DNA of 64,000 nt from Luteolibacter luteus (lineage in GTDB: Bacteria > Verrucomicrobiota > Verrucomicrobiia > Verrucomicrobiales > Akkermansiaceae). The notes below the pieces were generated by a model. That model was not told the DNA's origin. It was given only the letters and a program-made list of their open reading frames with translations, and ran no database searches. The stretch is from positions 3,410,001 to 3,474,000 of the forward strand of contig NZ_CP051774.1 of NCBI RefSeq assembly GCF_012913485.1. The letters run 5' to 3'. Positions 17,353 through 26,623 of the stretch are shown here, in pieces (the first letter of the stretch is position 1; each line of letters starts with the position of its first letter). Position numbers and translations under genes: made by a program.

Positions 17353-18282
17353 TCAGGGCTCGGGAGCCGTTTTGAGGGGCGGGAGATTCTCCTTCCCCTC
17401 CGTGGCTCCCGGGCTTCGTCGCGGCACCGCCACCCGCCAGGTGGCAAAGAGCGTCAGTGCTGCTCCGGCGAGCTCCAGCAGCGTGAAGCGCTCTCCGAAG
17501 AAGGCGTAGGCACCCGCCGCGGTGACCAGCGGCAGCAGCATCTGGATGGAGGACCCGCGGGAAACCGGCATCGTCCGGTAGGCATTGGTCATGACGAGTT
17601 GCGAGATCCCGACGATCACCGCGGCGCCGATCAGAGTGAGGTAACCCATCGCCGGCAGGTCGGTGACCTGCGCACCCCGCAGCGGCAGCGCCAGCGCGAT
17701 GCTATAAAAGCACTGGGAGGCATAGATCGTGCCCGCGTGCTCGGTTTCCCTGAGCTTCCGGATGAGCACCACCACGATTCCCGCGCCCACGGCACCGGCC
17801 ATCGCCAGCAGGTCCCAGTTCGAGAATCCCCGGGTCGCATCGCCGCCGACGAAGAGCAGCAGGCCTGCAAAACCTGCCAGCATCCAGAGCATGGCGGATT
17901 TCGAGACCTTCTCCTTCAGCCACCAGGCGGCGATCAACGTGGCGAAGATCGGATAGGTCAAGTTCAGCACGACGGCCCGCGAGGCACCGAGCGCCGGGAT
18001 GGTCAGGTAGAAGGCGGCGATACTGAGTGCCCCGATCACTCCCCGGAGCGCCACCAGCTTGCTGCCGATCAGTGCTTTCAGCGACAGCCCCCGGCCGAAC
18101 CCGTACAGCGCGGCCACCATCAGCATGCCGACCGTGCCCCGGAAAAGGGCGGCCATCCACCCATCCGCCTCGGGAAGATGCAGGCTGATCGCGCGGAGGA
18201 GCAGCGTGTTCGCGGCGAAAAGGATCACCGAGAGCAGCATCAGCAGGAAGCCGCGCAAATCGTAGGTATCAGGTGGTTTCAT
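17353..18282 (-). CDS. EamA-family (DMT superfamily) transporter
   Basis: A 309-aa inner-membrane protein with about ten hydrophobic helices in two EamA halves. The first half includes LLMLLSVILFAANTLLLRA and the typical YPIFATLIAAWWLKEKVS; the second includes TMPVSRGSSIQMLLPL and AYAFFGERFTLLELAGAAL. Members export metabolites or amino acids or import nucleobases; the substrate cannot be read from sequence. It lies 72 bases upstream of argD on the same strand, which may be chance. Confidence 0.88.
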   Translation of the reverse strand: MKPPDTYDLRGFLLMLLSVILFAANTLLLRAISLHLPEADGWMAALFRGTVGMLMVAALYGFGRGLSLKALIGSKLVALRGVIGALSIAAFYLTIPALGASRAVVLNLTYPIFATLIAAWWLKEKVSKSAMLWMLAGFAGLLLFVGGDATRGFSNWDLLAMAGAVGAGIVVVLIRKLRETEHAGTIYASQCFYSIALALPLRGAQVTDLPAMGYLTLIGAAVIVGISQLVMTNAYRTMPVSRGSSIQMLLPLVTAAGAYAFFGERFTLLELAGAALTLFATWRVAVPRRSPGATEGKENLPPLKTAPEP

Positions 18283-18562
18283 CGGATCTCATCGGGGATC
18301 CGGAAACGGCGGGCCAGCGGCAGGGATTCACATGTCCTCCGGATGGCCTGGGGCCGCGTCCGGAGGTGGCTGGGTGCCTTCAAGCTCCGAACGCGCCGGC
18401 GCGCCAAAGGGCGCGGGCGTTAAGTCGGATGGCGTTGCGGTGAAGCGTCGGCACGGCGCGGACGTGGCATTCCGCCGCGCAAAAGTCAAGGCAGTGCTTT
18501 GGAAAGGGAGCTCGTTAGGCCGGGCTTGCATGCCCGCGCCTCCCCGTCGACACTTCGCCCCG

Positions 18563-19768
18563 ATGTTTGCGCCGAAGTGGAAAAAGGAGGCCAAGCTCCT
18601 GTACAAGGGGGCCAAGAAATTCCTCCATTACAAGCGGGACCTGCTGAAGGAAGACCGTATCGACGAAATCGAGTCGCGGCGCGCAGACCTTTTGGATGCC
18701 ATCAAGGCGGATAACCAGGCCAAGGCGGAAGAAGCTTCGAAGCAACTCCGCGATACCTGCGAAAAGGCCTTGCCTCGCCAGCCTCAGCAAAGCGCTTGGG
18801 AGGAAAACGTGGAAGTCATCTTCGTCGCACTCGTGGTGGCCCTCGGATTGCGCGCCTATGTCGTGCAGCCTTTCCGCATCCCGACCGGCTCGATGCAGCC
18901 GACCTTGAACGGGATCGTTGTTAACGAGAGCGATGACCCGAATTACAAGAAACCTTGGTTAGGGAAGCAGGCTTTTGATCTCGTGATGCGTGGCAGGAGC
19001 TACAGGGACATCGTTGCAAAGAATAATGTTTACCCTGTGGCGATCACGGACAAGTCATGGTTCCTCTTTACCCGCACGGAGGTCACTTTCAATGATGGGA
19101 GCAAGGTGAAAATTCCCGCTGCTGCCGGAGAGACGGGCAATCTGATTCAATTTGGCGTCCACATCGATCCGGTAACCCGCCAGCGGGTCCTCCGGGGCAA
19201 GGATTACAAGAAGGGTGATCCGATCCTTCGCGGCTGGATTGATACCGGCGACCTCGTGCTAGTGGACAAGATTTCCTATCACTTCCGCCGGCCGAAGCGC
19301 GGCGAGGTGTTTGTTTTCGATACGCGTGGAATCAGAACCGAGCGGCAGACCGAGGGCAAGATGGCGGGCCAAACCGGTGGTACCCACTACATCAAGCGAC
19401 TCTGCGGCGTGCCCGGGGACACTCTGGAAATCCACACGCCGAACTTGTGGGTGAATGGGACGATCGCCAAGGAGCCCGGAATCGAGCGGGTGGCTGCCCA
19501 TCAAGGCGAGTATTCCCGCAACAGCGGCTACATCCTCGGCAACGCGGGTGAACAAGGCTATCCGATGCCTCTTCAAAGTCCGGACTCGAAATTCACCCTC
19601 AAAGACAAGGCCGCTCCCGGCATGCGTGAATACGCCGCGCTGGGAGACAACACGGGAAATTCGCTCGATTCCCGCTACTGGGGCTCCGTGAAGGAATTCA
19701 ACCTCGCGGGACCGGCGCTCTTTTCGCTGTGGCCGTTTACCACCGGCCACTGGGGCTTCATCAAGTGA
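18563..19768 (+). CDS. lepB: Signal peptidase I with long charged N-terminal domain
   Basis: Removes signal peptides from exported proteins at the outer face of the cytoplasmic membrane. With the ATG at 18563 the protein is 401 aa; the frame stays open upstream to 18332, but that part looks noncoding. Residues 1-80 are a charged, coiled-coil-like segment (DEIESRRADLLDAIKADN). One membrane helix follows at about 83-100. The catalytic serine is S110 in PTGSMQPT and the lysine base is K278 in GTHYIKRLCGVPGD. A C-terminal ALGDNTGNSLDSRYWG box completes the family signature. The N-terminal domain and the roughly 100-residue insertion between the two catalytic boxes make it longer than typical LepB. 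Confidence 0.92.
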   Translation: MFAPKWKKEAKLLYKGAKKFLHYKRDLLKEDRIDEIESRRADLLDAIKADNQAKAEEASKQLRDTCEKALPRQPQQSAWEENVEVIFVALVVALGLRAYVVQPFRIPTGSMQPTLNGIVVNESDDPNYKKPWLGKQAFDLVMRGRSYRDIVAKNNVYPVAITDKSWFLFTRTEVTFNDGSKVKIPAAAGETGNLIQFGVHIDPVTRQRVLRGKDYKKGDPILRGWIDTGDLVLVDKISYHFRRPKRGEVFVFDTRGIRTERQTEGKMAGQTGGTHYIKRLCGVPGDTLEIHTPNLWVNGTIAKEPGIERVAAHQGEYSRNSGYILGNAGEQGYPMPLQSPDSKFTLKDKAAPGMREYAALGDNTGNSLDSRYWGSVKEFNLAGPALFSLWPFTTGHWGFIK

Positions 19769-19831
19769 AGCTTGCGCAAAAGCACGAATGGCGGAACAAA
19801 CGTTTAAAGTGCATGGTCCGTCCGTTTCCCC

Positions 19832-20668
19832 ATGACCGATTCCGCTGAGATCACCAAGCAGGCGAAGTCGAATCTCGCCTTTGCCCTCCAGATCCTCCCG
19901 AAGGACCGCCGGGATGGCATGGTGACGTTCTATGCCTTTTGCCGCGTTGTGGACGATTTGGCGGACGATCCCGATCGTCCGATCGACGAGCGGGAGGCCG
20001 CGTTGAAGGCGTGGAAGCAGGGTCTGGAAAGCGGCTTCGAAAACCCGGACCCCCTCCAGCTGGAAGTCATCGCACTGATGGAGAAATACTCCATTCCGGT
20101 CCATTTGCTCACCGCGATCATTGATGGGTGCCTCATGGACCTGCGCCCGCAGCGCTTTGGCACTTGGGAGGATCTCGAGCAATACACCTACAAGGTGGCC
20201 TGTGCCGTGGGCCTCGCCTCCCTGAAGGTTTTCGGGGCGCAGGACCCGGCTTCGGAGCGCTACGCGGTCGCATTGGGCCATGCCCTCCAGCTCACGAACA
20301 TCCTGCGCGATGTTGGTGAGGACCTTTCAAATGGCGTGCGCATCTATCTGCCGCTGGCGGACATGGCTCGCTTCCAGTACACCGAGCGGGATCTGATCGG
20401 CCGCGTCTATGACGGGCGCTTCATGGCGCTGATGGCCTTCGAGGCCGAGCGTGCCGAACGGTTCTACCGCGAGGCCATCGAGATCATGCCGAAGTCGGAC
20501 GCCAAGGCGCTGGTGCCGGCGGAAATCATGCGCTCCATCTATCAGACCCTGCTGGAGAAGATGAAGCGGGACCATTTCAAGGTCTTCAATCAGCGCTACC
20601 GGCTCTCAAAGGCCCGGAAAATGGCGATCTTTTCCAAGCACCTCTTGCGCCTCGGCGCGACCGCTTGA
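19832..20668 (+). CDS. Squalene/phytoene synthase family protein
   Basis: The protein is 278 aa, of normal length. It has both Mg-binding aspartate motifs, VVDDLADD near residue 40 and TNILRDVGED near 160, plus YTYKVACAVG between them. These enzymes join two prenyl diphosphates head to head, giving phytoene, presqualene diphosphate or hydroxysqualene. HpnC, HpnD and CrtB cannot be separated by eye. No carotenoid or hopanoid partner gene lies next to it in this window. It follows lepB by 63 bases. Confidence 0.87.
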   Translation: MTDSAEITKQAKSNLAFALQILPKDRRDGMVTFYAFCRVVDDLADDPDRPIDEREAALKAWKQGLESGFENPDPLQLEVIALMEKYSIPVHLLTAIIDGCLMDLRPQRFGTWEDLEQYTYKVACAVGLASLKVFGAQDPASERYAVALGHALQLTNILRDVGEDLSNGVRIYLPLADMARFQYTERDLIGRVYDGRFMALMAFEAERAERFYREAIEIMPKSDAKALVPAEIMRSIYQTLLEKMKRDHFKVFNQRYRLSKARKMAIFSKHLLRLGATA

Positions 20669-20701
20669 ATATTCGGGCGTCTTTTCCGTCCGATGGCCGA
20701 C

Positions 20702-21154
20702 ATGAAACCGCTCCTTCTCCTGCCGCTCGCGCTGCTGGCTAGTTCCTGTTTCTACCCGCAGCCCTACGCCCAGCAGCGGCCGCCGATGCGGAATGGAGAG
20801 CCATACTATCCCTATCACCGCGGGCCGCGTCCGCCCATGGATCGCTATGAGCCCATGGACCGGAATGCCCCACCTCCGCGCGATTACGACAATCCCAGCC
20901 GTGATGGCTATGAGGGACGCTACGGGGACGACTATGAGGAGCCGCGCGTAGAGCGCACGCCGCAGCCGGCTCCGCAGCCGCAACCGAAGCCTCAGACGCA
21001 GGGTCGGAAAGAATATCCCGTGGCCGAGAAGACGGACAAGCCGGGCTTCGTGATCAGTCCGTACTCACCCTACAACGTGATCGACGTGCAGGATTTCAAG
21101 AGCGGCGACCTCGCCAAGGATCCCTCGAATCAAAAGATCTTCCAAGTGCCTTAA
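20702..21154 (+). CDS. Proline-rich lipoprotein, function unknown
   Basis: About 150 aa. The ATG at 20702 gives MKPLLLLPLALLASSC, a compact signal with an acceptable lipobox (A-S-S-C). A start at 20693 adds three residues. The mature part is rich in Pro, Tyr, Arg and Asp (residues 20-95) and contains a PQPAPQPQPKPQ spacer. The C-terminus, from GFVISPYSPYNVIDV on, is less biased, includes FKSGDLAKDPSN and may be the folded part. It is likely an outer-membrane-associated lipoprotein. It is followed by a terminator. Confidence 0.7.
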   Translation: MKPLLLLPLALLASSCFYPQPYAQQRPPMRNGEPYYPYHRGPRPPMDRYEPMDRNAPPPRDYDNPSRDGYEGRYGDDYEEPRVERTPQPAPQPQPKPQTQGRKEYPVAEKTDKPGFVISPYSPYNVIDVQDFKSGDLAKDPSNQKIFQVP

Positions 21155-21186
21155 GAGGCGTGGGAAGGATAAGCAGCAAGGATTTC

Positions 21187-21216
21187 AAGGGCTCGCGGTT
21201 GCGGGCCCTTCTTGCA
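21187..21216 (+). terminator. Terminator after the lipoprotein gene
   Basis: AAGGGCTCGC, loop GGTT, GCGGGCCCTT: a 10-bp stem with one T-G wobble, followed by CTTGCATT. The T-run is weak. Confidence 0.55.
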
Positions 21217-21523
21217 TTCCGGATTCTCACTCTTTCGGGGGAAGTTCGCGGCGAGCAGGCCGGCAAGGCCGCAAAGATTTTCTAACAGGTTCCTCCGTTG
21301 TGATAACCTTCTCACTTTGAGCGGGAAAAGCGGGGTCTTGTGGCGCTGGAAGCCGCGTTTTTCACGCTTTGCGTCGCGAATTGGGCGGCTCCGCCGAGCC
21401 GTTTGGTTTGGTGCCGCGGGAGGCTTGTCCTAGAGGCGGAGAAACGGCCGATGGCCCCCAAGTGCGTTTGCCCAAGGACGCGAGGGGCTTCTCCAACGGC
21501 CGGTCTTCACCATCTGGAAACCC
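21217..21523 (+). promoter_or_regulatory. Long leader of the PEP-CTERM gene with nested stem at 21438-21494
   Basis: This 307-base stretch has no credible gene. A CGGCT-AGCCG hairpin lies at 21386-21401. From 21438, GGAGAA (21438-43), GCCCC (21454-58) and GCGT (21464-67) pair in order with ACGC (21478-81), GGGGC (21484-88) and TTCTCC (21489-94), making one coaxial arm with an asymmetric bulge. The arm ends 29 bases before the ATG at 21524. It may be a regulatory RNA leader; no known class is recognised. Confidence 0.4.
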
Positions 21524-23242
21524 ATGAAATCCCTCCTCTCCAGCAGAGTTCATCGTCCTGCATTCACCCGGAACTCCGGGTCTCGCATCTCTTTGCTCGC
21601 CACTGCTCTGGCCTTCGCCAGCGGACCCGTGATGGCGGCCAGCAACAGTTGGGTCGCTGGCGGCACTGGCAACTACAACGACCCCGCCAAGTGGACCGGC
21701 GGCACCAACGTCCCGAATGGAGCCGCCGACACCGCGAGTTCGGATGGCACCGGTTCGGTCATCGCCTTGGCCACCGGTGACAACATCGTCCTCAGCGCGC
21801 TCAACCTGAACCTCAGCAGCGGTGCCACGATCTTCAACCAGACCGGCGGCAGTCTGGCGCTTGGCACCCTCGGCTTCGGTGGCGGAGGCGCGAGCCGGAA
21901 CCCTGTCTACAATCTTTCCGGCGGCACGCTGGACATGACGAATTTCACTTGGGGGAACGGCAGTGCGGCCACCTTCAACGTAAGCGGTGGCACCGCAAAC
22001 CTCACTGGCACAAATCTCAGCATCGGCGTCGCCAGCGGTGCCCGCGGCACGATCGCGATGACCGGCGGCATCTTCAACGCGAACAACGTCACGCAGGTCA
22101 ATCTTGGCAATACCGGCAGCGGAAACGGTCGCGGTGCCATCACCCTCAGCGGTGATGCCCAGTTCAATGCAAACGTCGCGACCGTCGTGGTAGGCCAATT
22201 TGGCAGCACCTCGACCAATGGCGGCGCGAACAACAGCCTCGGCACCCTCACGCTTTCCGATACCGCCACGCTGACCGCCGCGAACGTCGTGATCGGCGGA
22301 AACAACGCCGGCAGCTGGGTCAATGGCGTCGTGAACCTGAACGGCGGCACCATTGCCACCGGCTCGATCCGCCGCGGAAACACCTTCCTCGCAAGCAGCT
22401 CCACGCAAATCGTGATCAATGCGAACGGCGGCACCATCAAGGCCACCACCCATGCGAATAACTCGAACTTCTTGCAGGGAGCCTTCGTGAACCTCGATGC
22501 GGGCGGCCTGAAGTTCAACACAAACGGCAACGCCGTCGGCATCTCGAATGCGATGTCTGGCACCGGTGGCTTCACCAAGCAAGGAAGCGGCACGCTCACC
22601 CTCTCCGGCGTGAATACCTACACCGGCACCACCACCGTCGAAGCCGGATCGCTCTATCTCGAAGCGGGCTCGGAAATCGCCGGAGCCATGACGATCAACT
22701 CGGGCGCCACCCTTTCCGGCTTCGGTATCATCAAGGGGAGCACCACCATCGGTGGTTCCCATTCGGTCGGTGCCAGCCCCGGCCTTCAGACCTTCAGCGC
22801 CGGTCTCGAGTATCTCGCCACCGGGATCCTGAATTGGGAGCTCGCGGCCGATACCGCCGGGGATCGAGGCTTGGCCACCGGCTTCGATGCCATCGATGTG
22901 ATCGGCGGCACCGTCGCCGTGGACTCCGCCGCGACGATCAATCTCGTTCTCAATGGCGCGGGCTCGACCACCGACTTCACCGATGTCTTCTGGGACTCCA
23001 ACCAGAGCTGGCTGGTGATCGACGGTGCGGCCGGGGGCAGCTCCACCTTCACGGTGGGCGGCGATCCCGTCCTCGATGCCAATGGCGTCGATTCCGAGGA
23101 CTACGGGACTTTTAGTACTTCCACGGATGGCGATGGCAACCACTACCTCCAGTGGACGGCGGTGCCGGAGCCTTCGGCAGCCCTGCTTGGCGCGCTCGGG
23201 TTTCTCGCCCTCCGGCGGCGCGTGCCCCGTGCCGGGAAATGA
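21524..23242 (+). CDS. PEP-CTERM autotransporter-like beta-strand repeat surface protein
   Basis: The protein is 572 aa. An extended signal peptide ends near PVMA, followed by ASNSWVAGGTGNYNDPAKW. Residues 60-480 are Gly/Asn/Thr-rich strands with repeated NLSGG, NVSGG and LTLSG units, a right-handed beta-helix pattern. GTGGFTKQGSGTLTLSGVNTY is the classic autotransporter-associated strand repeat. The C-terminus VPEPSAALLGALGFLALRRR is a PEP-CTERM sorting tag (PEP motif, hydrophobic helix, Arg cluster), which an exosortase would cleave. No exosortase gene lies in this window. Its tandem neighbour shares the N-terminal half but not this tail. Likely an outer-surface or matrix protein. Confidence 0.88.
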   Translation: MKSLLSSRVHRPAFTRNSGSRISLLATALAFASGPVMAASNSWVAGGTGNYNDPAKWTGGTNVPNGAADTASSDGTGSVIALATGDNIVLSALNLNLSSGATIFNQTGGSLALGTLGFGGGGASRNPVYNLSGGTLDMTNFTWGNGSAATFNVSGGTANLTGTNLSIGVASGARGTIAMTGGIFNANNVTQVNLGNTGSGNGRGAITLSGDAQFNANVATVVVGQFGSTSTNGGANNSLGTLTLSDTATLTAANVVIGGNNAGSWVNGVVNLNGGTIATGSIRRGNTFLASSSTQIVINANGGTIKATTHANNSNFLQGAFVNLDAGGLKFNTNGNAVGISNAMSGTGGFTKQGSGTLTLSGVNTYTGTTTVEAGSLYLEAGSEIAGAMTINSGATLSGFGIIKGSTTIGGSHSVGASPGLQTFSAGLEYLATGILNWELAADTAGDRGLATGFDAIDVIGGTVAVDSAATINLVLNGAGSTTDFTDVFWDSNQSWLVIDGAAGGSSTFTVGGDPVLDANGVDSEDYGTFSTSTDGDGNHYLQWTAVPEPSAALLGALGFLALRRRVPRAGK

Positions 23243-23288
23243 ATGATTTTCGATCGGGGTCCTTCATCGGGCTTGGAGGCATTGCAGG

Positions 23289-23312
23289 CCGGAGGCTCGC
23301 GAGCGCCTCCGG
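23289..23312 (+). terminator. Hairpin between the two beta-helix genes
   Basis: CCGGAGGC and GCCTCCGG form a perfect 8-bp stem around an 8-base loop, followed by the pyrimidine tract TCTCTCCTCCTC. Possibly a terminator, but there is no real T-run. Confidence 0.4.
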
Positions 23313-23435
23313 TCTCTCCTCCTCAATCCGCTCCGGCCCGAAGCCCCGCCCTCTCTCCCAAGAACCCGCTTCCGCGCCGACCCCGTGGAAACGGTCCGCC
23401 CCAAAATGACCCCAACCCTGACTTCAACCCAAGAC

Positions 23436-26400
23436 ATGAACCGACCCTACAACCCTGAAACCTCCTACTGCCATCGCCTTGCCTTGGTGGCTGTCAGCGC
23501 CGCGACCCTGGCGCTGGGAGGACAGGCCCGTGCCGCCAGCAATAGCTGGATCCAAGGTCAGAATGGAAATTACAGCGATCCGGTCAATTGGACCGGTGGC
23601 GTGGACGTGCCGAATGGTCCCGCAGACATCGCGACCATCGATGGCAGCGCCTCCGTGGTGGCGATCGGAAATGCCGATAACATCACCCTGCTCACGGCGA
23701 ACATCGGCGTGAACAACGCGGGCAACAAGCCCACCATCAATCAAAGCGGCGGCACCCTGACAGCCGGCTCTTTCGTGCTCGGTGGAGCGGGCGCCAGCCG
23801 CAGCCCGATCTACAATCTCAGCGGCGGCACGATCAATGCCACCAGCTTCGCATGGGGAAATGGCAGCGCCACCCAGTTCAACCAGACGGGCGGCATCCTG
23901 AATGTGACCGGCACCGGCTCCAGCAACATTGGCAACAACGGCGGCGCGATCGGCACCTTCAACCTTAGCGCGGGCAGCTTCAATGCATCCATCAGCAGCA
24001 CCGGCAGCCTCACCATCGGTCGTGATTCCGCCACCGGTAACTTCAATCTCTCCGGCACCGGCGAGTTCAATGCCACCGCCGCGGGTCTTGTCTTTCTCGC
24101 CAATGGCGGCACCGGCAAGGGCAACCTCAGCGTCATCGGCAACGCCAAGTTCAATGTCCCCGCCGCCACCCTCGTCCTCGGCCAGTTCGGCACCGAGGGC
24201 GCGAAGGCGACGCTCACCATCGACGACAATGCCCTCGTCACCTCGTTGATCACGAAGATCGGCGGGAACAACGCGAATAGCGACGTGAACGGCGAGATGA
24301 ATCTGAACGGCGGCACCATCGCCACCGGATCGATCCGCCGGGGCGCCACCAACAAGGCTTCTTCGGAAACGGCCATCGTGATGAATGCCGATGGCGGCAC
24401 CATCAAGGCGCTGACCCACGCGAACAACAGCGACTTCCTCCAAGGCATCTTCGTCAACATCAAGGACGGCGGACTCAAGTTCGATACGAACGACAATTTC
24501 GTTACCCTCACGAATGCGCTCACCGGCACCGGTGGCTTGCAAAAGATCGGGGGCGGCACGCTCACGCTGAATGCCACCAGCAGCTACGCCGGGAACACCA
24601 CCGTCACCGCCGGGGAATTGGTGGTGAACAGCGCCTTCTTCAGTAATACCAGCACCCTCACCGTAGGCGCCGATGCCACCTTGAGCCTCGCGCACGGCAT
24701 CGAGGACATCGTGGGTTCATTGGTTGTTGGCACCACGACCTACACCACTGGCACGGTCGGTGGCTTCGACTCCGGTGCCGACGTCGTGCTCCCGCAATTC
24801 AGCGGCCTGGGCAAGATTCGCATCGGCACGCCGCCGGTGCCGCGGAATCTCGTTTGGACCGGCGCGGTCAGCAATCTCTGGACCTCGCTCTTCACGCCTC
24901 CGGACGACAATTTCGTCCAAGGCGCCACACCGACCTTCTTCAAGGCCTACGACAATGTGACCTTCGACGACACTTCGACGGTGTATCCGGTGCTCCTCTC
25001 TGGAAATGTCCAGGCAGGCATCGTCACCTTGGGCGGCACAAATCCCTACGTCATTGATGGCCTCGGCTCGGGGATCTCGGGCGGCGCGAGCATCGTGATG
25101 AACAATCCGGCCACCGTGACCCTCGGCGGTGCCACGAGCAGCTTCTCCGGACCCGTCGCGGTGAATGCCGGCGTGCTGGTGATGGGGGATAATCTCTCCT
25201 TCGGGGCGACTTCGGGGGTGACCATCGCGAATGGCGCGCAGGTGAATCTCAATGGCAAGGCACCCGGCTCGCTCTACACCTACACGATCGGCGGTACCGG
25301 CCCCGGCGGTACGGGCGCGATCGTCAATGGCGGCCTCGCCATTCCTTCGTCCTCCGGCGGTGTGAAGAATCTCGTCCTTACCGCGGATGCCTCGATCGGC
25401 AACGATACGAATCGCTTTGATATCGGCGGTGGCGGCACGGTGACCGGCAATGGCCACACCCTGACCAAGCTCGGTAACAACGACATGGGTTTCCGTGGTA
25501 ATGCCTCCGCCTCGCCGATCCATATCGTCATCGCAGCTGGCAATGTCTGGGCGGAAAATACCGCGAACGCGCTGGGGGGTGCCACCGGTACCGTCACCAT
25601 CAAGGGCGGTGCCCGCCTGGGCACCTACGGGACCTTGGAGATCCCCACCCCCGTGACGATCGAAAGCGGCGGCACCCTGCACAACCAAGGGAACGGTACC
25701 GGCACTTGGTCCGGCACGCTTGCGCTGCAGGGAGATGTCATCCTCGATGGTGATGGCGGTGCGCTCGTCATCAATGGCGTGGTCAGCGGCACGGCAAATG
25801 TCAGCAAGAACGGTCCTCAGGAAGTGACGCTGAATGCCAGCGCCCTCTCCGGGGGCCTTGGCTATGATGGAAATACCGCCGTCACCCAGGGCAAGCTGAC
25901 TCTCGCCGCCGCAGCCCTCGCGGATAACAGGGACGTGTTGGTGGAGAGTGATGCCATCCTCAATTTGAGCCACGGCACCCAGGACACCGTGCGCTCGCTT
26001 ACCCTCGGCAGCGTGCAGGTGGCTGCGGGAATCTGGGGCTCGGAAGCTTCCTCGGCTCCGAACAAGAGTGCGCTGCTGGAAGGCAATGGCACCTTGAATG
26101 TCACCGTGGGGGGCATCGGCGGCTCCTACGATACTTGGGCGGCATCCAATAATGTGGATGGCCTTCCTTCCTCGGATGACTCGGATGGCGATGGCCTGCC
26201 GAATGGTGTGGAATTTGTCCTCGGGGGCGACCCCAGCGGCCCGGAGTCGGACTCGAACGCGCTCCGTCCGACCCTCACGCTGGACGCCACCTACATTAAC
26301 TTCGTGTTCCGCAGGAGCGATGACTCGGCAGGCTACTCGCCCTTCGTGGAATACAATAGCGACCTCTCAATGGCTTGGACCAAGGCTCAGGCGGGGGTGG

Positions 26401-26528
26401 ACGGTGTCATGATCGACGAGGTGAACGACGGCTTTGGCACCGGGATCGATCAAGTGACGGTCAGGATTCCCCGGACCCTGGCTACCGGGGCGAAAGTCTT
26501 TGCCCGCCTGCGCGTAGATATTCCCTGA
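23436..26528 (+). CDS. Autotransporter-like beta-helix surface protein with DGDGxPNGVE C-terminal module
   Basis: The protein is 1030 aa from the ATG at 23436 (MNRPYNPETSY, signal ending GGQARA). An ATG at 23406 is an alternative start. The mature N-terminus ASNSWIQGQNGNYSDPVNWTGG and the next roughly 330 residues parallel the upstream PEP-CTERM protein almost unit by unit, including MNLNGGTIATGSIRRG and GTGGLQKIGGGTLTLNATSSY. The protein then continues with about 450 residues of further beta-helix. There is no PEP-CTERM tail. Instead the C-terminus has SDGDGLPNGVEFVLGGDP and a roughly 90-residue beta domain ending FARLRVDIP, as in the 2143-aa protease. It is likely a surface or secreted adhesive or matrix protein. 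A strong terminator follows. Confidence 0.82.
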   Translation: MNRPYNPETSYCHRLALVAVSAATLALGGQARAASNSWIQGQNGNYSDPVNWTGGVDVPNGPADIATIDGSASVVAIGNADNITLLTANIGVNNAGNKPTINQSGGTLTAGSFVLGGAGASRSPIYNLSGGTINATSFAWGNGSATQFNQTGGILNVTGTGSSNIGNNGGAIGTFNLSAGSFNASISSTGSLTIGRDSATGNFNLSGTGEFNATAAGLVFLANGGTGKGNLSVIGNAKFNVPAATLVLGQFGTEGAKATLTIDDNALVTSLITKIGGNNANSDVNGEMNLNGGTIATGSIRRGATNKASSETAIVMNADGGTIKALTHANNSDFLQGIFVNIKDGGLKFDTNDNFVTLTNALTGTGGLQKIGGGTLTLNATSSYAGNTTVTAGELVVNSAFFSNTSTLTVGADATLSLAHGIEDIVGSLVVGTTTYTTGTVGGFDSGADVVLPQFSGLGKIRIGTPPVPRNLVWTGAVSNLWTSLFTPPDDNFVQGATPTFFKAYDNVTFDDTSTVYPVLLSGNVQAGIVTLGGTNPYVIDGLGSGISGGASIVMNNPATVTLGGATSSFSGPVAVNAGVLVMGDNLSFGATSGVTIANGAQVNLNGKAPGSLYTYTIGGTGPGGTGAIVNGGLAIPSSSGGVKNLVLTADASIGNDTNRFDIGGGGTVTGNGHTLTKLGNNDMGFRGNASASPIHIVIAAGNVWAENTANALGGATGTVTIKGGARLGTYGTLEIPTPVTIESGGTLHNQGNGTGTWSGTLALQGDVILDGDGGALVINGVVSGTANVSKNGPQEVTLNASALSGGLGYDGNTAVTQGKLTLAAAALADNRDVLVESDAILNLSHGTQDTVRSLTLGSVQVAAGIWGSEASSAPNKSALLEGNGTLNVTVGGIGGSYDTWAASNNVDGLPSSDDSDGDGLPNGVEFVLGGDPSGPESDSNALRPTLTLDATYINFVFRRSDDSAGYSPFVEYNSDLSMAWTKAQAGVDGVMIDEVNDGFGTGIDQVTVRIPRTLATGAKVFARLRVDIP

Positions 26529-26545
26529 GTCGACAGATTCACGCG

Positions 26546-26579
26546 GGAGGCACTAGCCGCGAGGCTGGTGCCTCCTTTT
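26546..26579 (+). terminator. Strong terminator after the 1030-aa gene
   Basis: GGAGGCACTAGCC, loop GCGA, GGCTGGTGCCTCC: a 13-bp stem with a single T-G wobble, then TTTT. Confidence 0.85.
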
Positions 26580-26623
26580 GTTTGCACCCGGCGGCAAAGC
26601 CGCAACACTGCACCTGCATCCGC

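Noticed and set aside
21362..23143. 593-codon minus-strand frame across the PEP-CTERM gene
   Set aside because: The plus strand has a signal peptide, beta-helix repeats and a PEP-CTERM tail. The antisense frame is a by-product of GC-rich codon bias.
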